From assembly GCA_021234155.1 (NCBI GenBank), contig JAJEKV010000051.1:7596761-7660760 (forward strand): a stretch of 64,000 nucleotides of DNA, read 5' to 3'. This stretch comes from Isoetes taiwanensis. Its lineage: Eukaryota; Streptophyta; Lycopodiopsida; Isoetales; Isoetaceae. This document shows positions 34,641 through 48,210 of this stretch, piece after piece; the stretch's first letter is position 1; every line of letters begins with the position of its first letter. The position numbers and the translations under genes are program-made. The notes beneath the pieces were generated by a model that searched no databases, was not told the DNA's origin, and worked only from the letters and a program-made list of their open reading frames with translations.

Positions 34641-37000
34641 TTTTCCTCAAGATGTTTGTTTTACATTGCTTTATTCTGTTCTGGACAATCCGAGGTATTT
34701 AAGCTGAGTCTTAGCTTCTCAGAGCCTAGAGGGAGATGAGTCTCTTACAGCCTATTTCTATACACATTGTTCTTGGATAGATAGTAAGATAGCCGGAAAG
34801 TTTCATCACGCTAGATACATGGGGACAATACGATGTTACAGGCCATTAATGCAATATTCCCGACAACTCCATGAGCAACGAGAGCAATCGCCGGAGCATG
34901 CGGGATATAATCGTTATACATGATGACCATAAGGTCAGAATCAGATATGGGATATTATCCGTAAGCACAAAGTTAAATTTAGAGAGGTGTTAACTTCTAA
35001 TGTTATAAATAAACATTAAGTTTTTAAACATGAATATTAATATTTAATGTTTCACAAACTAAGATCTTCGATTATTCACAAAAACCAATAGGAAAATGTA
35101 AAGTAAAGAGCGTCTAACTTTTGAGGACTGCACGACCTGTATTGAATGGAATATAGATTTAATGAATTGCAATCAATACGTTCTAGTACTGCCACCAACA
35201 AGCGGAGGCATTCAGCGAAGTTGTGGACAAGCATGAAGCGTGCTGCATTCTATGGTCATTGATTTTGATATTGCTGCTTCAAACCGTTCCCAGGAAATCA
35301 TGGCTGCAAAGAACCCAACAATATTTTATGCCATCTCACACTGTTGATCAATATTTATACAGCAGTAGAAGGAAAACAATGCTGATAAACTACCTTTTGC
35401 AATAATATTGCAAATGCAAAGAATAGTTATGATATATCCCATCTTTGGTATATAGATCCGCAATTATAGCTGAACAAATCTCCAGAGTTAAGCTAACTCA
35501 AAAGAGAGATGAAAGTTTCATTCATTATTCTACACTCAACTAGATGATACATATGCATTTTGGTCAGGATACATTTAGGACAATTACACAAAAATCAAAG
35601 AAGAATAATGCAAGGTAGATTTGAGATTGAAAGTATGAAAATGAACCGATATTTTTTCTATATAAATTGGTATCCATATGAACAACCATACCGACACTAC
35701 AACAATCTCACCATGAAAGACTAAGCAAATTACATTCTGATCTAACTGTAACTTCTTGGCAATCAACGATTGTGATCTAGCAATACAGATCTAAACATTT
35801 GACTATTTTTCTTGTCCTCGTTGATGATCTAATCCTCTTTCTTTTATCGCTCTAACAATCTGCTAGTTGTTCATATGGAGGAAGCTTACCATTGTCATTC
35901 TCTGATGCTTAACTTATGCATATAAATAGTGGAAACAAATTCCGTCATTCATTGCCATTCACGTACCTCAAGGACATAGTGGCACAAACTCCGAGCACCT
36001 AATCAATAAGTAGACTCGACATTTTCTTGTTAAGAACGCATCAAAACCAATTATAGTCGATGCGCTCCTAAATCCACTCAAGCTAGCACCAGCGGTCGGT
36101 AGAAGATCCTTAGAATCTTCTCGTGTTCATCTTGTTGAAGAAAACAAAAGAGAACAGATTTGTAATTTAATCAACTAAAAACAGGTTTCATGCAATTGAT
36201 TTATAAGCTTCTAGTGCCTAACGGCGAAGATCCACCAGCAGCGATTCCTTTAAGGCTCAAGCAGGCCTATGGTATTTATCTTCACTCCATGATCTTTATA
36301 AATATTCACAGTCAAGATCGTATGGTTCAGAATCAGACATCCTGAAATCCTGCTAAGGTATCTACCGTACCCATTTAGAAGTAGGTCCCTTATTGTTTCT
36401 TTTGTTAACTCTACCACATGAATGCTCAATAACTATGGACTAAAGAAGCACCCAAGTCCATGCTGTGAATGCTTTACCCTATAATGTTAACATCAATTTT
36501 GCCAGACATTTGCGCAATCAAGATTGTCATGGTCATAAGGCATCAGAGTTCTAGAGGTGAAAGCTCACTGCGCTCAAATGAAGAAGCATTTTGCCGCTTG
36601 TAGTACGATTTGGACAAGAGCGCGGCGGCCGGATGATGTAGTAGCCGGCATGGTTTGCCAACACCAAGGCAGTGTGGCGGTTACCGGCGTTCATCCGCAA
36701 ACCCGCAATGCAGGAAGACTAACAAATCTCAGAGATGGTTTGACTTTTCGCTATTCATTTGGTACAGGCCCATGTTCTAAGAATTACACCCAACAAGCTA
36801 TTGAATCCGCTATAGACCTAAACGGACCCATCTCCCAGTCCTGCACTTGAAGTGAGTGACATACTTCTTCGACCAGTTCAGGGCCGGAAGGAAAAATCTT
36901 GCCAGTCTTTAAGAATTCAAATCTAGAGGTTTGGAGCCGTACAATCTATCAGCCATTGCCCCAGCTGATAAGCCGCTTCATGTAATCTGACCTGGCTGGT
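34641..37000. other. no recognised gene
   Basis: Base composition becomes more GC-rich after 36,550, where a 97-codon plus-strand frame lies (36,557-36,850), but it shows no motif. Confidence 0.4.
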
Positions 37001-37029
37001 AGACCGCCGAAAGTATTCAACCCTGAATT

Positions 37030-37440
37030 GTGTCAGAGCTCCCGACACCCATAAATGTGGTAGAAGCGACCACTCATAAACGCTAGGGACTGGGCTTTTC
37101 CCACGGTTAAGGCATGCCCGTTAGGAACGCTTACGCTGAAATGAACGTACTTCAGTCTCGGTCCTATGGTGCTTTGCATGGGTAATTTGCAAAGACTTGG
37201 TAAATCATTGTGACATGTAAATAATATTACATTTAGAGCAGGTTCTTCTTTGAGCGCCGAGGACTACGTCTTAGTGGGAGAGATCGACCAGTCCCACGGT
37301 GGTAATTCACCAGTATTCATCTCGAATGCCCGTACGCCTTAGACACCCGCGATAAATGGCAGAAGCACGGTCGGCAAACGCTAGACTGCCACGGGCTTGT
37401 TACGCGGCATGCCCAAGTAGAACGCTACACTCATCCTCCG
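37030..37440. repeat. two diverged copies of a ~100-bp segment
   Basis: Segments near 37,045-37,135 and 37,340-37,430 share the order ACACCC-ATAAATG-G-AGAAGC, AAACGCTAG-ACTG, GGCATGCCC and TAG-AACGCT-ACAC. They look like parts of an LTR or tandem repeat. Confidence 0.5.
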
Positions 37441-37621
37441 CGCATCACCGAAGGAAAATCGCATCATGATTTGGCCGGAATTTGAAGCACATCCGCTCGT
37501 CAACCATTAATGGATCACGCTTCAAAAATTTGGGGCAAATTTGTTCATTACGCTTTTGATACAAGGTTGATCGTATCGATACGTTTATGGCAAATCAATT
37601 ATCCGAAATTATTCCAGCATT

Positions 37622-37942
37622 TTGACGCAAATTTATCTCTCACCAGTTCAATTGAGTGAAACATTAATGGATCATCCAGGAATGTGGCAATCAGCCAACC
37701 GAATTTGGTTAAATTGTAATAATTCGCTGAGCGCCTATTCGTGGCAAATCCTTGGAGCTGTGGTTCCGGATCGTCATGCTGTCTCTCATAATCAGATGGG
37801 CCATTTTCCAGCGATTCCGTTTGGGATCATGAATCAGGCAATTAGAAATTCTATCAAGGGTCAATTTGACTTCAATCAAGCGGCCACGCGATTCTCGCAG
37901 ATATTCCTAAGGTGCCGCCATCCATTTCAAAACCAACCATAA
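37622..37942 (+). other. 106-codon open frame, unassigned
   Basis: An uninterrupted plus-strand frame without recognised motifs. It could be chance or part of a transposon. Confidence 0.2.
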
Positions 37943-38289
37943 TAATACACGCTAAAAACGATAATACAATTAAACAAGGATGAATAATCAAATTACACTC
38001 ATAAAACAATCACGGTCTTCAGTGGGCTTGATTTTGCACTGGTAGTGAGACAACTTCTCAATCCTTCCTAGAGCATCACAATACAAAGAGAAATTGATCG
38101 GCCGCTTCCATACCATATTAACATCTAAGAAAGGAGGTCTCTAAATCTAACACATGCTTTCCATTCAAATAGAGCACTTTCTATACACGTAAGCGTCATG
38201 GTCGTAATGGAAATTTCAACCTAATTCGGGCTGATATCGGGAAGATTATGGTGGTAATTCCAGGCGTGTTTCCTAGGACATGACTCGAC

Positions 38290-38520
38290 TCCAAGGAATG
38301 AAACCCTAACAATTGTTAGATACCTAACTCATGACCAATATGCTAGACTGACCAGAATTCCTATAAAGCCTCGACATGCTAGACCGAATTCGTGAATGAA
38401 ACCCTAAACAATTGTTGATAACCGCACCCTATGCGACAACATGCTAGACTGACCGTGGAATGAAACCCAACAATCGCTAGATACCGTAATTGCAGGACTT
38501 AACATGTCAATCTAAAGAAT
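38290..38520. repeat. three diverged tandem repeats
   Basis: Units begin GGAATGAAACCCTAACAATTG near 38,298, 38,395 and 38,459; the first two end in TGCTAGACTGACC and the third is less complete. Each includes TTGTTAGATACC-like sequence. Origin unknown. Confidence 0.6.
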
Positions 38521-39160
38521 AGACCAATGATACCAAGGGACACTTTTAATTTAATCTTAATTAAAGACCAATGAGGTCTTGTTAAACATCATCCAGCATC
38601 TCCCCTCATTTAGAGTTACCTAGGTGCATTCCCATAATTTTAAAGCCTGGCATTTTGGCAATTAGGTGCTGATATTCTATTAATTCTTTTAAAGCCCAAG
38701 GGCATTTTGGTAAATTTAGGAAAAGGATAAGGGTACTGGTAGTATTCCATTGAAGAAACCAGGATAGGTAGCTTTTCAACTTAAACCACCAAATTAATAA
38801 ATGAAACGAATTGAACAAGGTGTTGTCCCACAAAAAGGTTTGCCCCTTAAGAGTTTGTGAAAAGGTAAAAGCTTGGATGCAAAACCGGGATCAAGCTTAG
38901 CGAGCTGATTATGATGCAAAATGCTAAGAAGCAAAACGAAGAAGGAGTATAGCGCATGTGATGAATATCATCTCTTGCTCACTATTTCTACTGCCCTTTG
39001 TTTTGCATTGAGGTCTCCTGAGGAGGAGATCGAAGTGGACGTTGATTCTTAGGAGGAATCTCGACGTACGGAAAGCGAGGCGTGGAGCGACTCGAATCGC
39101 AGTGAAACTCCGCCATTCTTATAACGGATGCAACGAATATTTCCTGCACCTTGGGAGTCT
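38521..39160. other. boundary of the spacer with copy B
   Basis: No gene seen. Similarity to the start of the window begins at about 39,160 and is continuous from about 39,230. Confidence 0.5.
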
Positions 39161-39996
39161 CTAATCGTGAGGTAAAATCTCCGCATCAGTAGAACGCAAT
39201 AGAGGTAAAATGGGTGAGAATCGGGAAGGTAAGAACGTTGAGTAAGTTCAAGAACGGCTGCCGCTGTAAGATTAGGTATAGTTCTGAAAAGAACCTTTGC
39301 CAGATGGGCGAATGCCATTGGCGGATATGGCAGAATGCAACCTAAGTTGCATTGAGCGCCAGGATTGGCAAGCTCGATCTGGACAGAGGACAAAATGCCA
39401 GAGGCGCAGAGGATTTCTGTCTGCTGCTGCTGCAAATGAAAGAGTCAGACTGAAGCTCATAAGATCGGGCTGAAGCTCTGAAAACGAAAGATTCCACCGA
39501 AGCTACGACCCAAACCATCTAGGACTGGTGGAAGGTTAAAACGATCATGAAAAAATGTAGCCGGATGATTGACAATAAGGAAACGGAATTGGATTTCTTC
39601 TTACCTTACAGCCAAAATGCAGCACTGAGTCATTCCATGCCCCTGGGGCAACCTTTCAAATCCAAAACTCACCAGAAATTCAGTCACTTTAACATCAAGT
39701 CAATTTAAGGATTATGGTAGGTTACAGAAGTTGCAACGGCAAATCTACCTGAAATAACGGTGGATAGTAAGGTCAACTGCACTGACAAAGTATTGTCTAC
39801 CTATCCCTTTTATCTAATAATGTTCATGGAACCACCAACATCCAAAATCACAAGTAACTCCTCAGGTAAGAATGTACTTCAAGCCCTCTATAAACATTTT
39901 GGCAAAATGCTTCCAAGCGAATCAGCCTAGATGCTAGGAGATCCTTCAATAATGAGACAAAATGTTTGGGGTACCTTACAGCAGGATGCTACAAGC

Positions 39997-41443
39997 CATC
40001 ACGATTTCTGGCTTCAGTAGATTTGATTTCTTTGTGCAAGACAACACCTCCATTACTAAATTTCCCATCACAAAGATGAACATTCACCCAACACTCAAGT
40101 CATTCTCAACTCTGGCCCACTGGCCCACTGTGGAATGCCAGCCAATGATACGCAGACACACATGCATGTCTCTAATGTGCCTTCTCGCATAATTGTGTGT
40201 TTGACAATCTGATTCCCATCTTTCGAGACACAACCTTTGCCTACAGAAACGTCTGACTTAGTTACATCCTGACTCAATCTGGCACTTGTATCAATTATCA
40301 CATTTCTGTAATAATGCTCGCCATAAAGTCAAGCTTTTCAGGAAATTTTGTCTTAAATTTAATCAGTGTAAAGGTGTAAGCTCGTGATGTAGTCTTTTGG
40401 CTGACTAACGTCCATCCAGTAGCTTTCTCCGTAAGACTATGCATAAGAAGCTGCTTCTCTGTGTTTATTTTGAAAAATTTCCTTCTACAGATGTAGGTTT
40501 GATCACCTGGTTCTAAAGTGCTGGGATCTGCTAAAGATATATGCCTATTTGTCTTTGAGCCTGGCAAAGATTGTGGTTCTCTCACAAATCTGAATCTGAC
40601 CTGTTTCCTCGTCCACTGCTCACCACACCATATTTTCGATGTGGTTCATGCACTCCAGCAATAAGCATAAATACATAAGCCGGATTTCACTTATAACTGG
40701 TTGAGAATGTATATAATAAGATGTACCCTGAGTAACCATGATGGATGCCCTGCCCCATGTTGCTTGGTAGAAATTTGATTTACTCTTCTAATGGATACCA
40801 GATTACATCACTGTTATGAACAAAATGAGCCCTCCAGATCTGATCCATTAAGCGCCTGTCCTCGTTAACGCTAATGGACCATTGTACTCATCGTGGTTCT
40901 TTTTCTTGCTAACATGTTATTCTGATATCAAATCTAGCCTCAAACTCTTCAAAAAAAGCCCAGCATAACCTAAGTAAAAAGAAGGAAGAAATAAAGAATT
41001 GACTCCAGAAGCAGGGCCTCAAAATCATTAGATCATCTTGTGCCAAACCTCACCTCTGGCTGATAATTGATTGCCAAAACCACTTCATATCCACACCAAC
41101 TGCTTTTAGTGCTTCGATCTGCATTAAAACACACATATTAGAGTCTTAAAAATTAGCAAATATTTGTCTCATAAAAAACTACAAGCATGTAATGAACTAG
41201 GACGTCATAAGAAAACTTCCAAAAAGAAGAACTTCCCATATTATTACCCTCCAGAACCAGGATCTAGTTTGCAAAACGTTTCAACTGAATTAGATTTTTA
41301 CCGAAAGCAGATCAAGCATAAAAAAATATAACCTGGTGAAGAATCATAGGCTTGTTGGCAAAACCAACCAGTGGTTTTGGCACACTAAGTGTAAGAGGCC
41401 GCAAGCGAGTTCCGAAACCTCCCACGAGAATAAGGGCCTTCAT
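39997..41443 (-). pseudogene. broken second copy of GDP-mannose pyrophosphorylase
   Basis: Exon 1 (41,443-41,333) is intact with its GT donor. Exon 2 (41,118-41,054) is 65 nt instead of 63 because of a two-base insertion, so the frame is lost. Exons 3 and 4 carry many small insertions and deletions, and the stop is altered. Intron sequence is as similar to copy A as exon sequence. That is not the pattern of an old pseudogene, and together with the CAG/CTG pattern elsewhere it suggests sequence error in a duplicate. Confidence 0.85.
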
Positions 41444-41719
41444 CGCTTAGGGTCCCCTAAAAAATCGAAAGAGCCGAGATGCAAAAATTTACCACGCAAT
41501 CCTCGAGCAGGAATAAACGTACCCAATTCCTGCAGCGGCCGGAGTTAGGGAATTTAAGCACTCGGTGGACTTGCTTCTCCGCTTCCCGGTGGCTCCATAC
41601 GTAGTTGCGGCAAACAGCTCAACTTACTTTTTAAAGCAGTGTTGTTTACCTAAAGAATAACATCTACTTTGTCAATGCCTCCTGTTTAAATGTTAAGCAA
41701 CATGGAAGACCACCGCCTT

Positions 41720-43124
41720 CTCAACATTTGTAGTGATGCATATCTTGGCGGCCAAGGTCAGATAACCGTCTCTTTCCAAAAATTACAGTGGCAAAGGAGT
41801 TCCAACAACAATGATTCCACCCTTTTATTGCAACCTTCTTCAGTGGCACACATGTTCTCGCATCTTTCAAGACTCCCGTCACTTTGTTCCGTAAGCATCA
41901 GTTCTCCTTCTTAGACTATTTTCCCAAAGGAGGATTTGTCTTTCGTCTGCCCTTGGTGGTGGTAGCTAGTCAGAACAGTGCTAGGAGCTCCTTCCTTGGC
42001 AAGGCTACGGCCACGCTGATAAAGGGCTGAATGTGCTTCAATTGTGGTTGTAAACAATGAAAGATCCATCTCTGTGAGTAAATTAAGGATGGGTGTTCTA
42101 GACTTCTAACTGTCCAAAGATTTGCACTATCCTATAATCAGATACTGTGTGGGTTATACCAATCCAACTATTACATTGCATAATTCCTTAGTAACAAAGA
42201 CTAGCATAGTATTTAGGAGGTGCTAGGACATCCGGAATAATCAGGAACCTCACTACACTCAGATGAGATATACATCAAGGTTTTATTATCGCTTAGGTTT
42301 TTTCCTTCCGTGGTGGGGCTTTTTAATCCCAGAGCGTGGTCTCCGGCCGTGTTCTTTAGCCTCTATTCTGCTTAGGTCCATAGGGCCTTCGTCTCCGCCA
42401 CCCATAAATCTGGCTCCACTCTATTCATCGAGCATAAATAAATTTAAATGCGGGTATTGTATATGGAAGAGTAAGTCCAAATAGAATTTTGGTCAATGAG
42501 CATCAACATTTGTTTCAGATTACCAAGAATATTCACTTTTCCGCACGTAACCTCATGAAGGTTCTCTAATTTTACCCGAGAAGATCCAGCGGTATTATCA
42601 TCGAGAAGATCGAGTTCACAATTGGTTGGTGGACATCTGCACAAACGGAAAGGATATGGATTCCATACCAAATGTGTACTTCCACATGAAATAACCGAAA
42701 TTGTTCGACATGGGTCATATAAGCAGAAAGACACCCCTATGAGCCGCTTAGTAATCTTTCCATGATGACACCGAATGGACAACTCTGGTTTTCACGCTTA
42801 CTATTCCATGACTCATAGAAAATATCATCAAGGTGAGTGTTTTCAGCCTTTTTGTCAATTCAAGCTTCGAAACATTATAAATGCTATAATCATCGCAAGA
42901 GGAGCATAAATCAACATAAAGATTTTGCTATTTTGATTCAAAGCCATTATACTATATATACTTCTAGTTTAGACTTGAAGTTAGCAAGATTTTGGGCTTT
43001 TTTTCATCCTTGATTGTAGCTTTGCTTAGATTGGTCTTTGTAATTCAACAATTCATTATTGAAGTGTTTTGTAAATGATTCCCCTTGCATCTCGCTTTTT
43101 TTTTCTTTCTTTTCTTTTGGAAAC
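41720..43124. other. copy B of the non-coding stretch 2,601-4,004
   Basis: Same order of sequence as copy A with many small differences. The KKQK-like retroelement tail recurs near 42,722. Confidence 0.6.
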
Positions 43125-43709
43125 GCCCGCCAAGAAGATAATGCCTGGGCCTCAAAGGTCGACGACCACAAGCAATTTTGGTCATGTATAGAACTTGCTC
43201 AAGATCGCTCATTTTTCTTTGAGTTATAAGCACAACTGCTCTTCTTGCATCAACACAACACCTCGTGGATATCTTATCGGGCATCTGTATAGACCCACTT
43301 ATCCTTCCGGGACCTCGGCAAGGTAAGAAACTATTGTGGAGGCCAATGCATCCTTTAAGCTGTTGGAAGCATCGATTGTACATTCTCTTGCCAATGTTTA
43401 ACCGGACCCATTACCCTCTCATGTTTGGTGAGGTCATGAGAGGTGCGCGATACTTTAGCAAATTTCCCAAATATCCTGGGCTAAAGGAAACTTCATATAC
43501 TCAAAAACATTTTGGGTGTTGGCCACCTTTAATCGGCCACCTTGTCGTCCATGGATATGCCATCCGTTAAAAACGATATGCCCTAGGTACCACCTCCTGT
43601 TGCTAATTTGCACTTGGAAAACTTAGAAAAAGCTTATGACAAAGACAATTTTTGCAAAGTCAATCAAGGTGGCGCCTATGTTCCTCCAATGTTTGGCTAT
43701 AAATAAGTA
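43125..43709 (-). pseudogene. copy B of the gypsy reverse transcriptase end and RNase H
   Basis: Corresponds to 4,005-4,618. The blocks GYYRKFAK, TDAS and HYLLGRRF can be traced, but more frameshifts occur than in copy A. Confidence 0.8.
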
Positions 43710-46700
43710 CTAGTAAACCTGGCCCATGCTATCGGGCTAATGTCCTCGGTATGCTTTTACTCAATTTAACGCTTTCTATGTATTATGCAACTGACAACAA
43801 ATGCATCTTGATATTGACAAGAATGGACATTATTTGCTTTGTAATTATTTTGTTGTTATTGAAATTGTGTAATGCCAGATCATCAATGTATTAACTTTGG
43901 CGCTTATAGATTTCAAGAGAGAAAACACGCCTTTATAAACAATGTGGGGCAATTAAATCTACCTCTCAAAGATCTTAAAATTTTGAAAGAGATCCAAACC
44001 CATGCTCAAAATGTCACCCTCTTAGAAGTACTGGCACATGTGCATGCTTGAAAGATTAGATATAATTGTAAGGTATAGGCATGATAAGTTTAAGCCCATA
44101 AGGACATGCTACGAAAGCAACGCCCAAATTTTGTCACGATAGTTGGGATAAGCTTTAAGAAGGAGCTTAGGATAATTAATATAGCAAAATATTAAATTCA
44201 CTATAGAGCACACTCCAAATATATTGTATAAGAATCGCCAAATTGCATCATGCTTCATATTAAATGAAGCCAATTGGTTAAAATCAAGTTGTAAAGGCGA
44301 TACTTAATTTAAGAAACGTTTGGTACAAACAAATATATACGTGTCTTGTCAATGGTTTGCTCTCTTCAGAATCATTTACATGTTTTAGAACATTACTTAT
44401 TCGAAATTTTAAAGAGAAAGGCACATATGTTCACATTACAAAAGTAGTATACATGCATGTGACAATTGTCCAAATGTTTAAGGATCACAATAATATGAGT
44501 ACATCATCAATTTGCTACAATGGCTTTTTTCCTCGACAGCGTAACTCTTAATGAATAATATTGTTGTTACAAAGACACGCTTCACATAAACACATTTTGT
44601 GACAAGAGATTGAGTTAGTGAATATGATAAATGCTACATTGATGACAAAAGCAAATGCTTCATATATCCAAAATTGATCTTCCCAGATTCATAGAAGAAG
44701 AAGAAGCTTTATAATAGTCCAAAAAATCAAATATCAATTATAATAAGAAGGTAATGTAACTTTATCTATGTAGATCCAATACAAAACGTTTCCATGCTTT
44801 GGAATAGTGCATATCTTTTGTTTATCATGCTCCCCGGCGATACCCATGACTAGGTCACATCACTAACTAAAGCCAATTAAATTAGAAAATAACTACCTAA
44901 GTTCAACCATGGAAATACAACTCCAGATATTTCTAAAATATACCGCAGAATATGTATAAACAATTCATCCATCTAGATGACCAATTATACTAATACAAAA
45001 GTATTTTGCACGCCCAAATTAAAGGCTCAGAAATGAATTAAATGCTTGAACTTTATGTATAATGTGATTTGATGACATTTATCAATTGACAACAAAATAA
45101 AAATGTACCATGCCAATTGATAAGTGGTGGAAACAAAAAATCCTATATTTGCATTGTGCTATGTTGTATACATGATAAAAATCAGAAAAAGGAAGGCATA
45201 AAAACAATCCATTCGTTCGGTAGCATCCAAAGAAAAACAAATACCATTTTTCGATTACATTGCAAATCTCTCTCAAAGTGAATGGACGCTTCTTAATACC
45301 GTTAACCATCAAGCGTAGCCTGAATCGACGAACAGATATCACAAATTATTACTTTGAAGATCTCGCATGAATAAACATTTAAAGCTCGAACACACCTGCA
45401 ATATAGTAACCATTCCCGGAGAAGTGGACTGTTACCCAGGAATGGATAAAACTTGAAGAAAAAGTATAAAACAACCTACCGTGCAGCATTCAGGGTGATA
45501 TTCGGCTATCGGCATTCTAATAGGTTCCTGTTAATTGTTCCATTGGCCACGACAAATCGGGAATCCCACAAGGTATACAATCCTGCTGCTTAAAGCTGCA
45601 TAAAGGTTTTCGGGAGCATGGAAATTTGAAAAAGTACCTTACCAAAGTTTTGGAGGCATCATAATTGGTTCAGCGGTAGAAGGATCACCATTTTTCCCGT
45701 GATCAATATAGTTGGTCAATGGTTTCTTTGCATTCCCCACACTCTAGCATTCCCGGTCAAATTCTTACGATTCCGCCCAGGATTTCGATTCCTTCCAATC
45801 GGGTTTTATCTCCTGTTAAACATAAGAGCCTCAAGCGTAACCGAAATGGAATATGTTGGGAGATTTGGATTTATTGCTTTAGAGAAAGAAAAGCACTTAA
45901 TAAGTTGCACATGTACCGCTAATAATACGAATAAGATTATTAGACAATCAAATCTATCACATATATAATCCCTCAGTAAGGAAGCCGATAAATATTTTGA
46001 GTATGAAATTCTAGAGAGTAGCACCCGGATGTAAAGCCCGAAAGTGCAATTGGTGCAATTAAGTTCAAATGGTGGCAATGATCCTACATTCTTTCCTATG
46101 AGGAAGAAAATAGCTGCATTTAATGGTTTCTGGTCAAATTCTTATAGATGTGCCCAGTGAGCTGGATATGCTTCCACTAATTTATTCCAGCAATATAAGA
46201 GCTCAAGCTAAACCTGAATGGAATATATTGAGATTTTAATTATGCTTCCTTTGGAGAAAGAAAAGCACGAATGCCTACCCTCGAAAAAACCTCTAATAAT
46301 TGGTTTATGATGATATGACATAGTCTTCACTATATCATTTTCTGATAGCAAATACTTGTATCTTCCGCATTTGAAAAACACATATACTACATGACCTCTC
46401 GCATCATACATCCTGTTAGAAATCCTACAATCAGCTTGAGTGTATATCCTCCATATTTTGCCCTTCAATAATGGCTTCAGAAATCTTAGACTGCACAGAA
46501 TCAACAAAAAAATGTTCCAAAATTGCACATTTAAAAATTCAACTTTTGCAACTACATGTTCAGCACATCCTGCCTTATCGTCTACAACAAGATATTTATG
46601 TGTCAGAATTAAAGCTGTAAGACTGAAATTTAACACTCAACATTTCATCCATGCATCTTTCTTCCATGTATTCCATATGTCCGCCAACGTTTGGCAATGG

Positions 46701-47711
46701 GAAGGCATGAAAAGAAATGTGGAGTCATTGATTCGTGGATTCTAGAGGAAGCAAACGATTGAAAAATTTCAAGCCCCCGGCCGAGAATCCTCTCGCCTCA
46801 TTGATAAGAAAAAATAGAGTAAACAAAGAGCAAAAGGGAAGACATGAACAATGAAACCCGTTTCATAGACATGGTATTGGAGGTCTTTGAGGTTTAAAGA
46901 CACTTAAAAACCCCACAAATCATCTTTCCCATCAGAATCCAATGAAAGGAAACACGCCCCTTTGCCGATACTTTACAGAAGAAATATAAAATGAAGTTGG
47001 TTTAGAAGCCCTACATTTTCAAACTTTCATCAAATAGACTTGTAGACCAGCATTTATCATTGCCTAAAATGGAGAATGCATAAAATCCTCAACGTGGAGA
47101 ATCCCTAAACATCATCTATTCTCTTATACTCATATATGGCCGGTAATCTTTCCTTAGAATAATGAGCAACAAAACGCTTTGATTTCCCAAAAATTAATTA
47201 GTTGGGACTAATTTCCCAAGTTCCCTATCGCATTCTTTGAGAGCGTAACCCCGGGAGATATTTTGACCGGGGAGAACTCATGACGGAGAATGTGACCAAC
47301 CGCTCCAGGCAAAGGACATGGAGAAGAAAGAGTAAATCCTCTCAGCTTCAATATGATGGTGCCCAAGCCTAAAGCAAAAAAATGCGATTAAGCTAAAGAA
47401 CTAAAAAGTTTACCCGGTTGAAGCTCAAGCTCGACTTTTAGTATCTAGGCGGTAATAATGAAGCCTGAGAGGTGCTTTGTTCTTTGTCACCTTCTCTCTT
47501 TAAAGTAATGGTCAAATGATGGAGGCGTAGGAGTCCTTTGATTAGCCGCCATGAACGCGAACAAAAAGCCGTAAGAAAGTGCTCTTAAAAAGAATTTTAA
47601 TTTTTTTCGGGTTCAAAATTTGCCTTTTTCGGAAAATAGGGTGTTACCGGCGCTATCGGCGTTATCTGGAAAAAGAGGATACACCCCCACAAAACATTTA
47701 AAGTAAGTAGA
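43710..47711 (-). mobile_element. copy B of the Helitron
   Basis: Same borders as in copy A: CTAG at 43,710 and GA|T at 47,711, with the same flanking gypsy sequence. It is 4,002 bp. The 3' hairpin region differs from copy A (GCCC...GGGC pairs here). The exon-bearing direct repeats are at about 45,540-46,270, the left one heavily altered. Confidence 0.85.
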
Positions 47712-48210
47712 TAACATCAAAGAAATGATGACAAACCCATCAAGGAACTCACGAAAAACATCATTCATGAGTCACATGAAAGTGGGCGAGACATTGATCG
47801 ACCAAAAGGTGCATTACGATAAGCTCATAATGGCCATATCTCTTCCTAAGATCCGATTGTGACGTCCTCCTCTTTAGCTTTATCCAGTGATACCATGGAT
47901 GGAAGATCAATTTTGGAGAAATACTTAGCTCCTTGAAGCTAGTCCATTAGGTCATCTCGCCCTTGACAAAGCATACCTTGATGGTATGCTTATTTAATTG
48001 ATAATCAATGCACATCCTTAGGGTGCCATCTTTTCTTGACAAACAAAATAGGTGCCCCAAAGGGTGAGACACTCGGCGATGAATCCCAACTTAAGAAGAT
48101 CCCGAATGCTTCTTAAGTTCAGCTAGGTACTCATATGATAAGGAGCCTTACTAGTAGGTTTAGTACCGTAAGTTGGATTTGACAAGCTCTACTTACGGGG
48201 CTGAAGATGT
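47712..48210 (-). pseudogene. copy B of the gypsy reverse transcriptase N-terminal half
   Basis: Corresponds to 8,666-9,170. [18 protein letters not shown] and the MPFG block are still traceable in broken frames. The decayed 5' region follows to about 50,110. Confidence 0.8.

Noticed and set aside
36557-37942. Two open frames of about 100 codons as genes
   Set aside because: No recognisable motif, no conserved counterpart, and borders unlike exons.
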